Shown one piece after another: positions 25,237 through 34,362 of a DNA stretch of 64,000 bases; positions within the stretch are counted from its first letter, which is position 1; every line of letters starts with the position of its first letter. The notes under the pieces are model-generated. The model did not search any database. It saw nothing but the letters and a program-made list of their open reading frames with translations, and was not told the origin of the DNA. This DNA comes from Saccharothrix syringae. Its GTDB lineage: Bacteria > Actinomycetota > Actinomycetes > Mycobacteriales > Pseudonocardiaceae. The DNA lies in NCBI RefSeq assembly GCF_009498035.1, contig NZ_CP034550.1, positions 496,001 to 560,000 of the forward strand, in the 5' to 3' direction. A program made the position numbers and the translations under genes.

Positions 25237-26007
25237 ATGGCTGAACGATCTGGCGCCGGTGGCCGCCGCTTCGGTAGGAACTTCAACTACCAGGAGTGGG
25301 CGGTCGGCGGCTTCCGATTCGCTGAGCCGGATGCCGACCCCGCACAGGACGAGGAAGCCGAGGACGCACCGAACTCGTGGACGGGCCGCCGGTCGGAGCG
25401 GGCGCCGGGGCCACCACGGGTCGAAGGCACAGGGCAGGGGCAAGGCGACATGTCACAGCGTGAGGTTGACGACTCGTCGTACGACTACGACGACGTCCCC
25501 AACCGGTTCGACATCGACGGGTACGGCAGCGGGCTGTTCGGAGGTCCGGGCGCCGATCTGTTCGGTGCCCACGGCCTGCCCGACAGCGTGCCGGAACAGG
25601 TGCCGTACGCGACCGGTCCGCAGCCGGTCGTGCGGCGGCAGGAACCCGCGGCGGAGCCCTCGGAGGAGTCCGGGTCGCTCGTCCGCCCCTACACCCGCAC
25701 CGGCGGCCGCACCCGGCCGGACTACGACCTCGCGATCGAGGCGCTGGTGTCCACCAGCGAGAAGGGCATGGACCGGGAGGCGGCGGTGCTGCCGGAGCAC
25801 CGGTCGATCTGCGGCCTGTGCACCGACACCAGGTCGGTGGCCGAGGTGGCCGCACACCTGAGGTTGCCGCTGGGCGTGGTGCGGGTGCTGATCGGCGACA
25901 TGGCGAGCATGGGTTTGGTTTTGATTCACCAGGGCGGCTTGGTCGTTGGGGACCGGCCTTCCATTGAATTCCTTGAGAGGGTGCTCAGTGGGCTTCGCAG
26001 GCTCTAG
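25237..26007 (+). CDS. cvnC: DUF742 protein (CvnC) with long N-terminal extension
   Basis: The C-terminal about 115 residues are DUF742, winged-helix-like (SLVRPYTRTGGRTRPDYDLA; STSEKG; SVAEVAAHLRLPLGVVRVLI; HQGGLVVGDRPSIEFLERVL). About 140 residues precede it: acidic, Gly/Asp-rich and apparently disordered (SSYDYDDVPNRFDIDGYG). Streptomyces CvnC proteins are usually about 115-130 residues, so either the extension is a lineage feature or translation starts at the internal ATG 25450. Both candidate starts have only weak ribosome binding sites. The 3' end overlaps cvnD by 20 bases. Confidence 0.88.
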   Translation: MAERSGAGGRRFGRNFNYQEWAVGGFRFAEPDADPAQDEEAEDAPNSWTGRRSERAPGPPRVEGTGQGQGDMSQREVDDSSYDYDDVPNRFDIDGYGSGLFGGPGADLFGAHGLPDSVPEQVPYATGPQPVVRRQEPAAEPSEESGSLVRPYTRTGGRTRPDYDLAIEALVSTSEKGMDREAAVLPEHRSICGLCTDTRSVAEVAAHLRLPLGVVRVLIGDMASMGLVLIHQGGLVVGDRPSIEFLERVLSGLRRL

Positions 26008-26593
26008 CCCCAACGCGGCCGAAGGCGCGCGGAAGCCGACGACCTCCGCGAAGATCGTGGTGGCCGGCGGGTTCGGCGTGGGCAAGACGACGTTCGTCGG
26101 TTCCGTGTCGGAGATCGTTCCGCTGACCACCGAAGCGGTGATGACCGAGGCCAGCGCCGGGGTCGACGACCTCTCGGCCACGCCGAACAAGGTCACGACC
26201 ACGGTGGCCATGGACTTCGGCCGGGTGTCGCTGGACCAGGACCTGATCCTGTACCTGTTCGGCACGCCCGGCCAGCACCGGTTCTGGTTCATGTGGGACG
26301 ACCTGGTGCGCGGTGCCATCGGCGCGATCGTGCTGGTCGACACCCGCAGGCTGGCCGACGCGTTCGCCTCGATCGACTTCTTCGACGACCGGCAGCTGCC
26401 CTACGTCGTGGGCGTGAACTGCTTCGACGGGCTGCTGCACCACCGCATCGAGGACGTGCGGGAGGCGTTGACCATCGACCAGTCGGTGCCGATAGTGACG
26501 TGCGACGCGCGGAACCGGCAGTCGACCAAGCAGACGCTGATCACGCTGGTGGAGCACGCCATGCGCCAGTGGATGTCGGTGCGCGCGGGCTGA
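25988..26593 (+). CDS. cvnD: Small GTP-binding protein (CvnD)
   Basis: A 201-residue Ras-like ATP/GTP-binding protein of the conservon. P-loop VAGGFGVGKTTFVGS (about residues 22-36), switch region with TTTVAMDFGRV, and the G3-like LFGTPGQHRFWFMWDDL. Nucleotide switching on CvnD is thought to transmit the CvnA signal. GTG at 25988 is preceded by GAGAGGGTG and overlaps cvnC by 20 bases. It is the last gene of the unit, with a strong terminator following. Confidence 0.94.
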   Translation: MGFAGSSPNAAEGARKPTTSAKIVVAGGFGVGKTTFVGSVSEIVPLTTEAVMTEASAGVDDLSATPNKVTTTVAMDFGRVSLDQDLILYLFGTPGQHRFWFMWDDLVRGAIGAIVLVDTRRLADAFASIDFFDDRQLPYVVGVNCFDGLLHHRIEDVREALTIDQSVPIVTCDARNRQSTKQTLITLVEHAMRQWMSVRAG

Positions 26594-26601
26594 GGTCCGC
26601 G

Positions 26602-26627
26602 TCGGGGCGGTCCCTCGCGGGACCGCC
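26602..26627 (+). terminator. Rho-independent-type hairpin after cvnD
   Basis: An 11-bp perfect stem GGGGCGGTCCC/GGGACCGCCCC with a TCGC loop, starting 9 bases after the cvnD stop. There is no T-run, as is usual for high-GC actinobacterial terminators. Confidence 0.75.
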
Positions 26628-27074
26628 CCCGCGTCGCTTCGTGCTGCCCCGGTGCCGCCGTCCGGTGCCGCCGCGCGGTGCTTCGCTCCGCGATGCCGGG
26701 CAGTGCTCCGCTTCGCGATGCGCCCCCGCGGGCTCGCCCGGGCGGCGCGCTCGGGCCGTGCGCTTCGGCTGTGCGCTTCGGCTGTGCGCTTCGGCGGTGT
26801 GCCCCGGTGGCGCGTCCGGGTGGCGCACCGCCGCCGCGCCCGCCTCAGCGGCGTGCCCGGTACCGCCCGGTCACGGGGTGCTCATGATCAGGCCCGTGGC
26901 GGTGCCGCCGCCGGTCGGCGGCACCGCGGTGGTGGCACCGCCATGACGAGAACCGCCCTGCGCGCGAGGTTCATGCAAAGCCTCCTGTCGGTCGTCGGCG
27001 CCTCGGGAGCGCCCGCACCCGACGCTAGGCCGTTCGGACGACACCCGCGGGTGATCCGCTTCCCCGGACGGGGA
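26628..27074. other. Intergenic region with GC-rich short repeats
   Basis: Between cvnD and the helicase-associated gene. It contains three tandem 13-bp copies of GTGCGCTTCGGCT (26758-26796), degenerate versions of the same motif to the left (CTTCGC, GATGC), and a hairpin CGGTGCCGCC/GGCGGCACCG around 26899-26926. Apart from the candidate small ORF on the minus strand, no gene was recognised. Confidence 0.55.
26888..26974 (-). CDS. Candidate 28-residue small protein
   Basis: ATG at 26974 preceded by an excellent Shine-Dalgarno, CAGGAGG, with 6-base spacing, far better than most genes here. The peptide begins MNLARRAVLVMAVPPP and is basic, alanine/proline-rich, with one Cys. It lies about 100 bases downstream of the helicase-associated gene on the same strand, and the hairpin at 26899-26926 lies within its 3' part. 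No homologue is recognised. It could instead be a leader or a chance site. Confidence 0.35.
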   Translation of the reverse strand: MNLARRAVLVMAVPPPRCRRPAAAPPRA

Positions 27075-29321
27075 CTACTCCCGGTCGTCCTCGACCAGCG
27101 CCGCCGAGGTGATCCGGTGCAGCGGGAAGCGGCGCACCTCGCCGTAGGCGACGTCCACGCCCTCCAGCACGCCACCCCCGACGACCTGCGGCGTGATGAC
27201 GCGGCGGGCGGCGGTGCCGTGGCCGTCGACGAAGTCCACCAGCACGTTGCGGCCCTGCTTCGCGGCCAGTTGCAGCAGGGCGAGCGTCGCCGACGGTCCC
27301 GCGCCCAGGTGACCCGGCACCGACACGCGGGTGCCGCCGGTGGTCGTGGCCGCCCGGTCACCCGCCCGGACCAGGCGGACCAGCTCGCCGAGCTGCTCGT
27401 CGGAGGCGGCGGGCGGCTGGGGTGACCTGCGGCGGCCCTTGGCGGGCGTGCGGCGGCCGCGTTCGCGCAGGTCGAGCACGCGGCCGTCCGGTCCCTCGGC
27501 GGCGGGCGCGAACCCCGCGGCGCGCAGCTGGTCCAGCACCTCGGCCAGCGGCTGCGGGCTGACCAGCACGGTCGGCGCGATCCGGCGCAGCTCCAGCCGC
27601 TCGGCCGCCGGGTGGGCCAGGACCTCGGCGACCAGCACCGGGTCGTCGCAGCGCAGGAACGACCCGGCCGCGCCGCCGCGCAGCCTGCCGTGCTTGCGGG
27701 CGGCGTCGTCGATCAGGTAGGTCAGGGACTGCGGCACGGGCGTGCGGGACCTCGACCGGAACAGCTCGTGCAGGTCGGCGGCGCTGCGGCCCGCGTCGAA
27801 CGCCCGGCGCACCGAGCCCTCGTGCACGCGGTAGACGGTCGCGCCGCCCGCCGACTCGACGTCCGCGACCAGGTCGATCTCGTCGGCCAGCTCCGGGTCC
27901 AGGCGGCCGGGCGCGACGACGGTCAGGTCGGCCTGCACCAGCACGTGGTCCACCGGGGCGGGCAGCGCGTCGCCGAGCCGCTTGGCCGCCGGGCCGGGGC
28001 CCTCGGTGAGCAGGGTGCGGCCCTGGGCGGTGATCGCGTCGAGGGCCAGCACGCCGACCGCGGTGCCCTCGTCGACGGTCCAGCGGACCAGCTCGTCGCG
28101 CAGGCGCCCGCCGCGGCGGGGCGCGCGCCAGGCCAGCACGGCGGCCAGCCCGTCCGGGTCGGTCACCGCGGTGCCGGGCGGCAGGGCGGCGAGGGCTTCC
28201 AGCACGCGCCTGCGGTCCCGGGGCGCGGCGGGCCGGTTCAGCTCGGGCGCGAGGGGGTTGAGCAGGCGGTCGCGGTCGTCGCGCCGGCCGATCAGGCCGG
28301 GCAGGCGGGGCAGGTCGAGCCACGCCTGGGCCAGCGTCGCCCACCGCTGCTCGATCGAGGCCACCAGCCAGGTGTCGGCCTGCGTGGTCGGCACCCACTC
28401 CGGCTCGGTGCCCTCGGTGTCGGCGACCAGGCCCGCGTTGACGACCAGCTCCACCAGCAGCGCGGCGCGGCGCTCGTCGACGTCCAGGTCCTTGGCCAGC
28501 TTGCGCAGGTCGCGCACGCCCAGCCCGCCCGACCGCAGCACCGGCGGCGGTTCGGCCGACCAGCCCTTGACCAGGTTCTCCACGTGGCGCGACAGCTCCA
28601 GCGCCACGCCGCCGCCGGTGGAGTCGACGGTCGAGGGGTCCCGGGCCGTGGTGCCCAGCGGCGGCTCCGCCACCCGCACCTCGCCCAGCGGCCGGTCGCC
28701 GCGCACCCGCAGGCCGACCTCGCGGGGCAGCTCGACGGTCATCGCGTCCCGGCGGACCAGCAGCCCGCGGGCCAGCAGCTTCTGGATCGGCGTCCGGGCG
28801 TTGGCGAGCGAGGTGACGTGCGCGGCGTCGCGGGTCTGCCCGACCGGCGGCCCGGCGGCGAGCGCGCCCAGCACCCGCCGCTCCTCGTCGGACAGCTCGT
28901 CCAGGTCGACGCCCGCCAGCGCCGGCACCGACCGCCCCAGCCCGCACGGGAACGGGTTGACCGCGTCCCGGGTGGCGGGCGGCGTGGCCAGCGCGTCGTC
29001 GTCGCCCCACAGCAGCGCCCGCTGCCGCAGCGCCTCCACGGCCGGCCGCACGTCCAGGTCCCCGAACAGCGCCCGCAACGCCCCCACCGGCACCGGCGCC
29101 AGGTCGGCGTCCAGCACCAGCAGCGCCTCCAGCACCGTCAACGTGAGCGTGTCGAGGTCTTCGCAGGCCCGCGCCACCGAGGCCCGCGACCCGATCCGGG
29201 TGGCCAGCACCGTCGTGTCGGCCGGCGGCGGCGTCGCCAGGTCCGGCCGCGCGCGCAACAGCGCCACGAGCGCGGCGTCGTCCTGCGCCCGCAGCCACTC
29301 GGCAAGGGTGGTGCCGGACAT
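27075..29321 (-). CDS. Helicase-associated domain protein (partner of XPB; Rv0862c-like)
   Basis: A 748-residue protein beginning MSGTTLAEWLRAQDD. It carries a helicase_C_3 (XPB/Ssl2-like N-terminal) domain in the C-terminal third (LVQADLTVVAPGRLDPELAD; VYRVHEGSVRRAFDAGRSA; LTYLIDDAARKHGRLR). It lacks any Walker motif and so is not itself a helicase. In mycobacteria the orthologue is adjacent to ercc3, and the pair probably act together in DNA repair or unwinding. The internal ATG at 29321 is taken as the start; the upstream extension encodes a low-complexity VGWVGVGWGWG tract. It faces the 22-bp repeat cluster. Confidence 0.85.
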   Translation of the reverse strand: MSGTTLAEWLRAQDDAALVALLRARPDLATPPPADTTVLATRIGSRASVARACEDLDTLTLTVLEALLVLDADLAPVPVGALRALFGDLDVRPAVEALRQRALLWGDDDALATPPATRDAVNPFPCGLGRSVPALAGVDLDELSDEERRVLGALAAGPPVGQTRDAAHVTSLANARTPIQKLLARGLLVRRDAMTVELPREVGLRVRGDRPLGEVRVAEPPLGTTARDPSTVDSTGGGVALELSRHVENLVKGWSAEPPPVLRSGGLGVRDLRKLAKDLDVDERRAALLVELVVNAGLVADTEGTEPEWVPTTQADTWLVASIEQRWATLAQAWLDLPRLPGLIGRRDDRDRLLNPLAPELNRPAAPRDRRRVLEALAALPPGTAVTDPDGLAAVLAWRAPRRGGRLRDELVRWTVDEGTAVGVLALDAITAQGRTLLTEGPGPAAKRLGDALPAPVDHVLVQADLTVVAPGRLDPELADEIDLVADVESAGGATVYRVHEGSVRRAFDAGRSAADLHELFRSRSRTPVPQSLTYLIDDAARKHGRLRGGAAGSFLRCDDPVLVAEVLAHPAAERLELRRIAPTVLVSPQPLAEVLDQLRAAGFAPAAEGPDGRVLDLRERGRRTPAKGRRRSPQPPAASDEQLGELVRLVRAGDRAATTTGGTRVSVPGHLGAGPSATLALLQLAAKQGRNVLVDFVDGHGTAARRVITPQVVGGGVLEGVDVAYGEVRRFPLHRITSAALVEDDRE

Positions 29322-29374
29322 CCCCACCACGGTATATGCCCCCCACCCCCACCCAACCCCCACCCACCCCACGC

Positions 29375-29596
29375 GTGTCATGCCCTCAAGCCCGGCGTGT
29401 CATGCGCTCAGCTCGCGCGTGTCATGCACTCAGACCCGGCGTGTCATGCGCTCAGACCCCGTGTGTCGAACATTCAGGCCAGTCGAAACCGCTTCCCACA
29501 CCTGCGGCACGTCGCCCGAGCGCAGAACTCGGGGGTGCTGAACGCATGACACGCGCGGGTTGGGCGCATGACACGCGGGGGCTGGAGGCATGACAC
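29375..29596. repeat. 22-bp GTGTC repeat array with inverted halves
   Basis: Five forward units begin at 29375, 29397, 29419, 29441 and 29463. Four reverse-strand units have their GACAC (or AACTC) 5-mers at 29526, 29548, 29570 and 29592. Every step is exactly 22 bases. Forward units read GTGTCATGC four times, then GTGTCGAAC. Reverse units, read inward from the right, are GTGTCATGC three times, then GAGTTCTGC. About 25-40 bp of non-repeat sequence separates the arms. The array lies between two divergent genes. Confidence 0.85.
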
Positions 29597-29720
29597 GCGC
29601 GGAGGGGGCGGGTCGTTAGGTATCGCACAAGTGATGGTGATCTCGCCGGGTACCGCGGGCCGACCGGAGCGCGTCGGTGAGGCACACTTGAGCCGACGCA
29701 GGCAACACCTAGGAGGAACC

Positions 29721-29906
29721 GTGGCCAAGGCCCGCCCCGAGCGCATCGACCCGAACTGGCCGGAGCCGCCGGCGGACGGCAAGTACGCGGTCAGCGAGCT
29801 GGCCGCCGACGTCCAGGGCGCGCTGTCCCCGTTCGGCCGGGTCACCTTCCCGCTGCCGGTCGAGGAGCTCGGCTACCACCACCCGGTCACCGAGATCAAC
29901 CGATAG
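29721..29906 (+). CDS. Small conserved actinobacterial protein, 61 residues
   Basis: A short protein (MAKARPERIDPNWPEPPADG ... HHPVTEINR) with no membrane segment, signal or known domain; rich in Pro and charged residues. GTG start at 29721 with AGGAGG at 29711-29716, five bases away, a very convincing translation signal. Its position between the helicase-associated gene and the moaC block matches that of Rv0863 in M. tuberculosis; sequence homology to Rv0863 was not tested. A GC-rich hairpin follows the stop. Confidence 0.75.
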   Translation: MAKARPERIDPNWPEPPADGKYAVSELAADVQGALSPFGRVTFPLPVEELGYHHPVTEINR

Positions 29907-29914
29907 CACACGGC

Positions 29915-29942
29915 CGCGCGCGGCGAACGAGCCGCGCGCGTT
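29915..29942 (+). terminator. Hairpin terminator downstream of the 61-residue gene
   Basis: A 10-bp stem CGCGCGCGGC/GCCGCGCGCG with a 6-base loop (GAACGA), followed by TTCC; begins 8 bases after the stop codon. Confidence 0.65.
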
Positions 29943-30003
29943 CCGCAATTCAGCCGGGACTACGCTCGACGGCCTCTTGAGCAGCGCAGTCATGGGAGGT
30001 TCG

Positions 30004-31410
30004 ATGCCGGTCCCCGGCCCCGGTTACTCGATCACGGTCCGGCTGGAGGCCCCGCCGTCGGCCTCGGCCGCGGGTGACCTCACCACGGCGGTCGGGCGGG
30101 CCGGCGGTGTCATCACCGCCTTCGACGTCGTCGAGTCCCACAACGACCGGGTGATCGTCGACCTCACCTGCAACGCCCTGTCGGCCAACCACGCCAAGGA
30201 CATCACCGACACCCTGGGCCTGCTGCCCGGCGTCGCGGTCCGCAAGGTGTCCGACCGGACGTTCCTGGTCCACCTCGGCGGCAAGATCGAGGTCTCGTCC
30301 AAGGTGGCGCTGCGCAACCGCGACGACCTCTCCCGCGCCTACACCCCCGGCGTGGCCCGCATCTGCCAGGCCATCGCGGAGAACCCCGACGACGCCCGCC
30401 GGCTGACCATCAAGCGCAACACCGTCGCCGTGGTCACCGACGGCTCGGCCGTGCTCGGCCTGGGCAACCTCGGCCCGGCCGCCGCGCTGCCGGTGATGGA
30501 GGGCAAGGCCGCGCTGTTCAAGAAGTTCGCGGGCGTGGACGCCTGGCCGGTGTGCCTGGACACCCAGGACACCGAGGAGATCATCCGCGCGGTCGAGCTG
30601 ATCGCCCCCGTCTACGGCGGCATCAACCTGGAGGACATCGCCGCGCCGCGCTGCTTCGAGATCGAGGCGCGGCTGCGCGAGAAGCTGGACATCCCGGTCT
30701 TCCACGACGACCAGCACGGCACCGCGATCGTCGTGGTCGGCGCCCTGCGCAACGCCCTGCGCGTGGTCGGCAAGAAGCTGTCCGACTGCAAGGTCGTGGT
30801 GTGCGGCGTGGGCGCGGCCGGCTCGGCGATCATCCGGCTGCTGCTCAAGCAGGAGCCCGGCGACGTGGTCGCGGTCGACGTGGACGGCATCGTGCACCGC
30901 GACCGCCCCGGCCTGGACGACAACCTGCGGTCCATCGCGGCCGCCACGAACAAGGCCAACGTCAGCGGGCGCCTGCACGACGCGCTGGTCGGCGCGGACG
31001 TGTTCATCGGCGTGTCGGCCCCGAACCTGTTCGGCGCCGAGCAGGTGGCCACGATGAACCACGACGCGATCGTGTTCGCCCTGGCCAACCCGGACCCGGA
31101 GATCGACCCGATGGAGGCGCAGAAGCACGCCGCCGTCGTGGCCACCGGGCGCAGCGACTTCCCGAACCAGATCAACAACGTGCTGGCGTTCCCCGGCGTG
31201 TTCCGGGGCCTGCTCGACGCCAACGCGCACCGCATCACCGACTCGATGCTGCTGGCCGCGGCCAACGCGATCGCGGACGTGGTGGACGGCGACCGGCTCA
31301 ACGCCTCGTTCGTGGTGCCGAGCGTGTTCGACAACTCGGTGGCGCCCGCGGTGGCCGAGGCGGTGCGCAAGGCGGCGGCCGGCGAGTCGCGCGAGGGCGG
31401 TCGGGCGTAG
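30004..31410 (+). CDS. NAD-dependent malic enzyme with N-terminal ACT-like domain
   Basis: A 468-residue malic enzyme that converts malate to pyruvate and CO2. An N-terminal ACT-type regulatory domain ([17 protein letters not shown] ...) precedes the malic domain ([46 protein letters not shown]) and the NAD-binding domain ([24 protein letters not shown]-like [10 protein letters not shown]). The catalytic Tyr in RAYTPGV and the Lys in [13 protein letters not shown] are present. ATG at 30004 with GGGAGG upstream. Confidence 0.95.
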   Translation: MPVPGPGYSITVRLEAPPSASAAGDLTTAVGRAGGVITAFDVVESHNDRVIVDLTCNALSANHAKDITDTLGLLPGVAVRKVSDRTFLVHLGGKIEVSSKVALRNRDDLSRAYTPGVARICQAIAENPDDARRLTIKRNTVAVVTDGSAVLGLGNLGPAAALPVMEGKAALFKKFAGVDAWPVCLDTQDTEEIIRAVELIAPVYGGINLEDIAAPRCFEIEARLREKLDIPVFHDDQHGTAIVVVGALRNALRVVGKKLSDCKVVVCGVGAAGSAIIRLLLKQEPGDVVAVDVDGIVHRDRPGLDDNLRSIAAATNKANVSGRLHDALVGADVFIGVSAPNLFGAEQVATMNHDAIVFALANPDPEIDPMEAQKHAAVVATGRSDFPNQINNVLAFPGVFRGLLDANAHRITDSMLLAAANAIADVVDGDRLNASFVVPSVFDNSVAPAVAEAVRKAAAGESREGGRA

Positions 31411-31565
31411 GCCGCTGGGGGCGGGCCGTTGGGGGGCGGGCTGCTGGGTGCGGGTGGCTGGGTGCGGGTGGCTGGACTTGGGTAGCCGGGCGTACGCGGC
31501 TGGGCTCGGGTGGCTGGGCGGAAGCGACCGGGCGCGGGTGGCCGGGCGTGGGCGGCGGGCCAGGA
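31411..31565 (+). repeat. Second 14-bp GC-rich tandem array
   Basis: About 11 degenerate copies of a 14-bp unit close to GTGGCTGGGCGCGG fill the gap between the malic enzyme and moaC. The best copies lie at about 31454-31480, two near-identical GTGGCTGGGTGCGG units. The period equals that of the array at 18326 but the unit differs. No reading-frame function is seen. Confidence 0.7.
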
Positions 31566-31607
31566 GGCGGCGGCGGGCGGGCGGTGGCGCGGCCTAGCAT
31601 CGCCGGT

Positions 31608-32081
31608 ATGACCCAGCGGTTCACCCACTTGGACAGCGGCGGCGCGGCGCGCATGGTCGACGTCTCCGGCAAGGAGCCCACTACGCGCACCGCGGTGGCC
31701 TCCGGCGTGCTGCGCACGACCGGGGAGGTGGTGGCGCTGCTCGGCAGCGACGGCCTGCCCAAGGGCGACGCGCTGGCCACCGCCCGCGTCGCCGGGATCA
31801 TGGCGGCCAAGCGCACCTGGGAGCTGGTGCCGCTGTGCCACCCGATCGCGCTGTCGCGCGTGGAGGTGGACCTCGCGCTGGGCGAGGCGGAGGTGCGCAT
31901 CACCGCGACCGTCCGCACCACCGACCGCACCGGCGTGGAGATGGAGGCGCTGACCGCGGTGTCGGTGGCGGGCCTGACCCTGCACGACATGGTCAAGGCG
32001 GTCGACCCGGCGGCGCAGCTCGACGCGGTCCGGGTGGAGCGCAAGGAGGGCGGCAAGACCGGTCTGTGGGAGCGCCCGTGA
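31608..32081 (+). CDS. moaC: Cyclic pyranopterin monophosphate synthase
   Basis: A 157-residue MoaC, which with MoaA converts GTP to cyclic pyranopterin monophosphate. The family motifs [30 protein letters not shown] and [20 protein letters not shown] are all present, including the catalytic lysines. The stop overlaps the next gene (GTGA), giving the operon moaC-mog-moaE. Molybdenum cofactor from this set would serve the cox-type hydroxylase of the same window. Confidence 0.96.
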   Translation: MTQRFTHLDSGGAARMVDVSGKEPTTRTAVASGVLRTTGEVVALLGSDGLPKGDALATARVAGIMAAKRTWELVPLCHPIALSRVEVDLALGEAEVRITATVRTTDRTGVEMEALTAVSVAGLTLHDMVKAVDPAAQLDAVRVERKEGGKTGLWERP

Positions 32082-32551
32082 GGCGCGCGCGGGTGGTCAC
32101 GGCGTCCAACCGGGCGTCCGCGGGCGTCTACGAGGACCGCGGCGGGCCGATCATCGTGGCCTGGCTGCGCGAGCGGTCCTACGACGTGCCGGACGCGGAG
32201 GTCGTGCCGGACGGCGAGCCGGTGGCGGAGGCGCTGCGGCGGGCCGTGGCCGACGGCGTTGAGGTGGTGGTCACCACCGGCGGCACGGGCGTCAGCCCCA
32301 CCGACCGCACGCCCGAGGCGACCCGGTCGGTGCTGGACTACGAGGTGCCCGGGGTGGCGGACGCGATCCGCATGTCCGGCTGGCCGCGGGTGCCCGCGGC
32401 CGTGCTGTCGCGCGGGGTGGCGGGCGTCGCGAATCGCACGTTCGTGGTGAACCTGCCCGGGTCGACCGGGGGCGTGCGCGACGGGCTGGACGTGCTCGCG
32501 GCCGTGCTGGAGCACGCCGTCGACCAGGTGGCCGGGGGTGACCACGCGTGA
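32078..32551 (+). CDS. mog: MogA/MoaB family molybdopterin adenylyltransferase
   Basis: A 157-residue MoCF-domain protein ([59 protein letters not shown]). The TTGGTG substrate-binding loop and the downstream DxTPE element are intact. The family adenylates molybdopterin before molybdate insertion. GTG start overlaps the moaC stop; its stop overlaps moaE. Confidence 0.93.
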   Translation: MRRARVVTASNRASAGVYEDRGGPIIVAWLRERSYDVPDAEVVPDGEPVAEALRRAVADGVEVVVTTGGTGVSPTDRTPEATRSVLDYEVPGVADAIRMSGWPRVPAAVLSRGVAGVANRTFVVNLPGSTGGVRDGLDVLAAVLEHAVDQVAGGDHA

Positions 32552-32973
32552 CCGAGGTCCTGCGCGCGACCGTCAGCGACGAGCCGCTGTCGGTGGCCGA
32601 GCACGCGGCGCTGGTGGAGCACGCCTCGGCCGGTGCCGTGGTGACCTTCGCCGGGGTGGTGCGCGACCACGACGGCGGCCGCTCGGTGCGGGAGCTGGAG
32701 TACGTCGGCCACCCGACGGCCGCCGCGGTGGTGGCCGAGGTCGTCGCGGACGTGGTGGCCCGGTTCGACCGGGTGCGGGCGGTGGCCGTGTCGCACCGGG
32801 TCGGGTCGCTGGCGATCGGGGACGTGGCGCTGGCGTGCGCGGTGTCGGCCGACCACCGCCGCGAGGCGTTCGACGTGTGCTCGGAGCTGGTCGACGAGGT
32901 GAAGCGGCGGCTGCCGGTGTGGAAGCGGCAGGTGTTCGCCGACGGCACCGACGAGTGGGTCAACATGCCCTGA
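32548..32973 (+). CDS. moaE: Molybdopterin synthase catalytic subunit
   Basis: A 141-residue MoaE. Characteristic segments: VVTFAGVVRDHDGGRSVREL, LEYVGHPTAA, HRVGSLAIGD and the C-terminal VWKRQVFADGTDEWVN with the catalytic lysine. It pairs with the thiocarboxylated MoaD encoded on the opposite strand about 1.1 kb away. GTG start over the mog stop; a terminator follows. Confidence 0.95.
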   Translation: MTEVLRATVSDEPLSVAEHAALVEHASAGAVVTFAGVVRDHDGGRSVRELEYVGHPTAAAVVAEVVADVVARFDRVRAVAVSHRVGSLAIGDVALACAVSADHRREAFDVCSELVDEVKRRLPVWKRQVFADGTDEWVNMP

Positions 32974-33005
32974 CCGGCGGCCTGACCCGGTGCGGTGGGC
33001 ACGAC

Positions 33006-33046
33006 CGAGGGGCCCGACCGCCGGGGGAAGGCGGCCGGGCCCCTCG
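33006..33046. terminator. Bidirectional terminator between moaE and rpf
   Basis: An 11-bp stem CGAGGGGCCCG/CGGGCCCCTCG with an inner 5-bp extension CCGCC/GGCGG, placed between two convergent genes. Confidence 0.75.
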
Positions 33047-33065
33047 CGCGCTCACACCGGGTGGA

Positions 33066-33958
<893 letters not shown>

Positions 33959-34103
33959 GTAACGCTATGGGGTGACTCCTCGACCATGGTGTTTATCCTG
34001 GTCAGGGCACCGTTATCGGTCCGTTTCCGTTCCGAGATCGGGCGAAATAAATCACTTTAAGTGAGGTCTGGCTCACGTGTTAATCCGTCCGTGTCGGGCA
34101 GCG
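33959..34103. other. AT-richer promoter region between moaD and rpf
   Basis: The least GC-rich stretch of the window (GAAATAAATCACTTTAAGTG). It contains the perfect palindrome TCACTTTAAGTGA at 34052-34064 and lies upstream of rpf and its CRP-type site. No gene is recognised; it probably holds the rpf promoter and an additional operator. Confidence 0.5.
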
Positions 34104-34358
34104 TCAGCCGCCGGCGAAGGGGGGCAACACGTCCAGTTGTGATTCAGGGCACACGGTCGTGTCGAGGTCGCGCACCGCCACCCCGTCGAGCAGGAAGCTG
34201 CACGCGGGCAGCACCCGGTTCACCCGGTCGCCGTGCCGCGCGCCCACCGCCGCCAGCACCGCGGCGACCGTCGGCGCCGGGTCGGGCAGCTCGAAGCTCT
34301 CGTCGGCCACGCCCGCGGCCGCCCGCGCGCCCGCGAAGTACCGCACCGTCAACCGCAC
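34104..34358 (-). CDS. moaD: Molybdopterin synthase sulfur carrier subunit
   Basis: An 84-residue ubiquitin-fold protein (MRLTVRYFAGARAAAGV) ending in the essential Gly-Gly (VLPPFAGG) that is activated to a thiocarboxylate. It is encoded four bases after the moaA stop on the same strand. The partner MoaE is encoded on the other side of rpf. Confidence 0.95.
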   Translation of the reverse strand: MRLTVRYFAGARAAAGVADESFELPDPAPTVAAVLAAVGARHGDRVNRVLPACSFLLDGVAVRDLDTTVCPESQLDVLPPFAGG

Positions 34359-34362
34359 CCGC

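Noticed and set aside
29336..29593. Open frames across the 29.4-kb repeat giving repetitive SCAQ/RVMRS-type peptides
   Set aside because: They are the repeat translated; the 22-bp period changes frame each unit, and there is no start signal.
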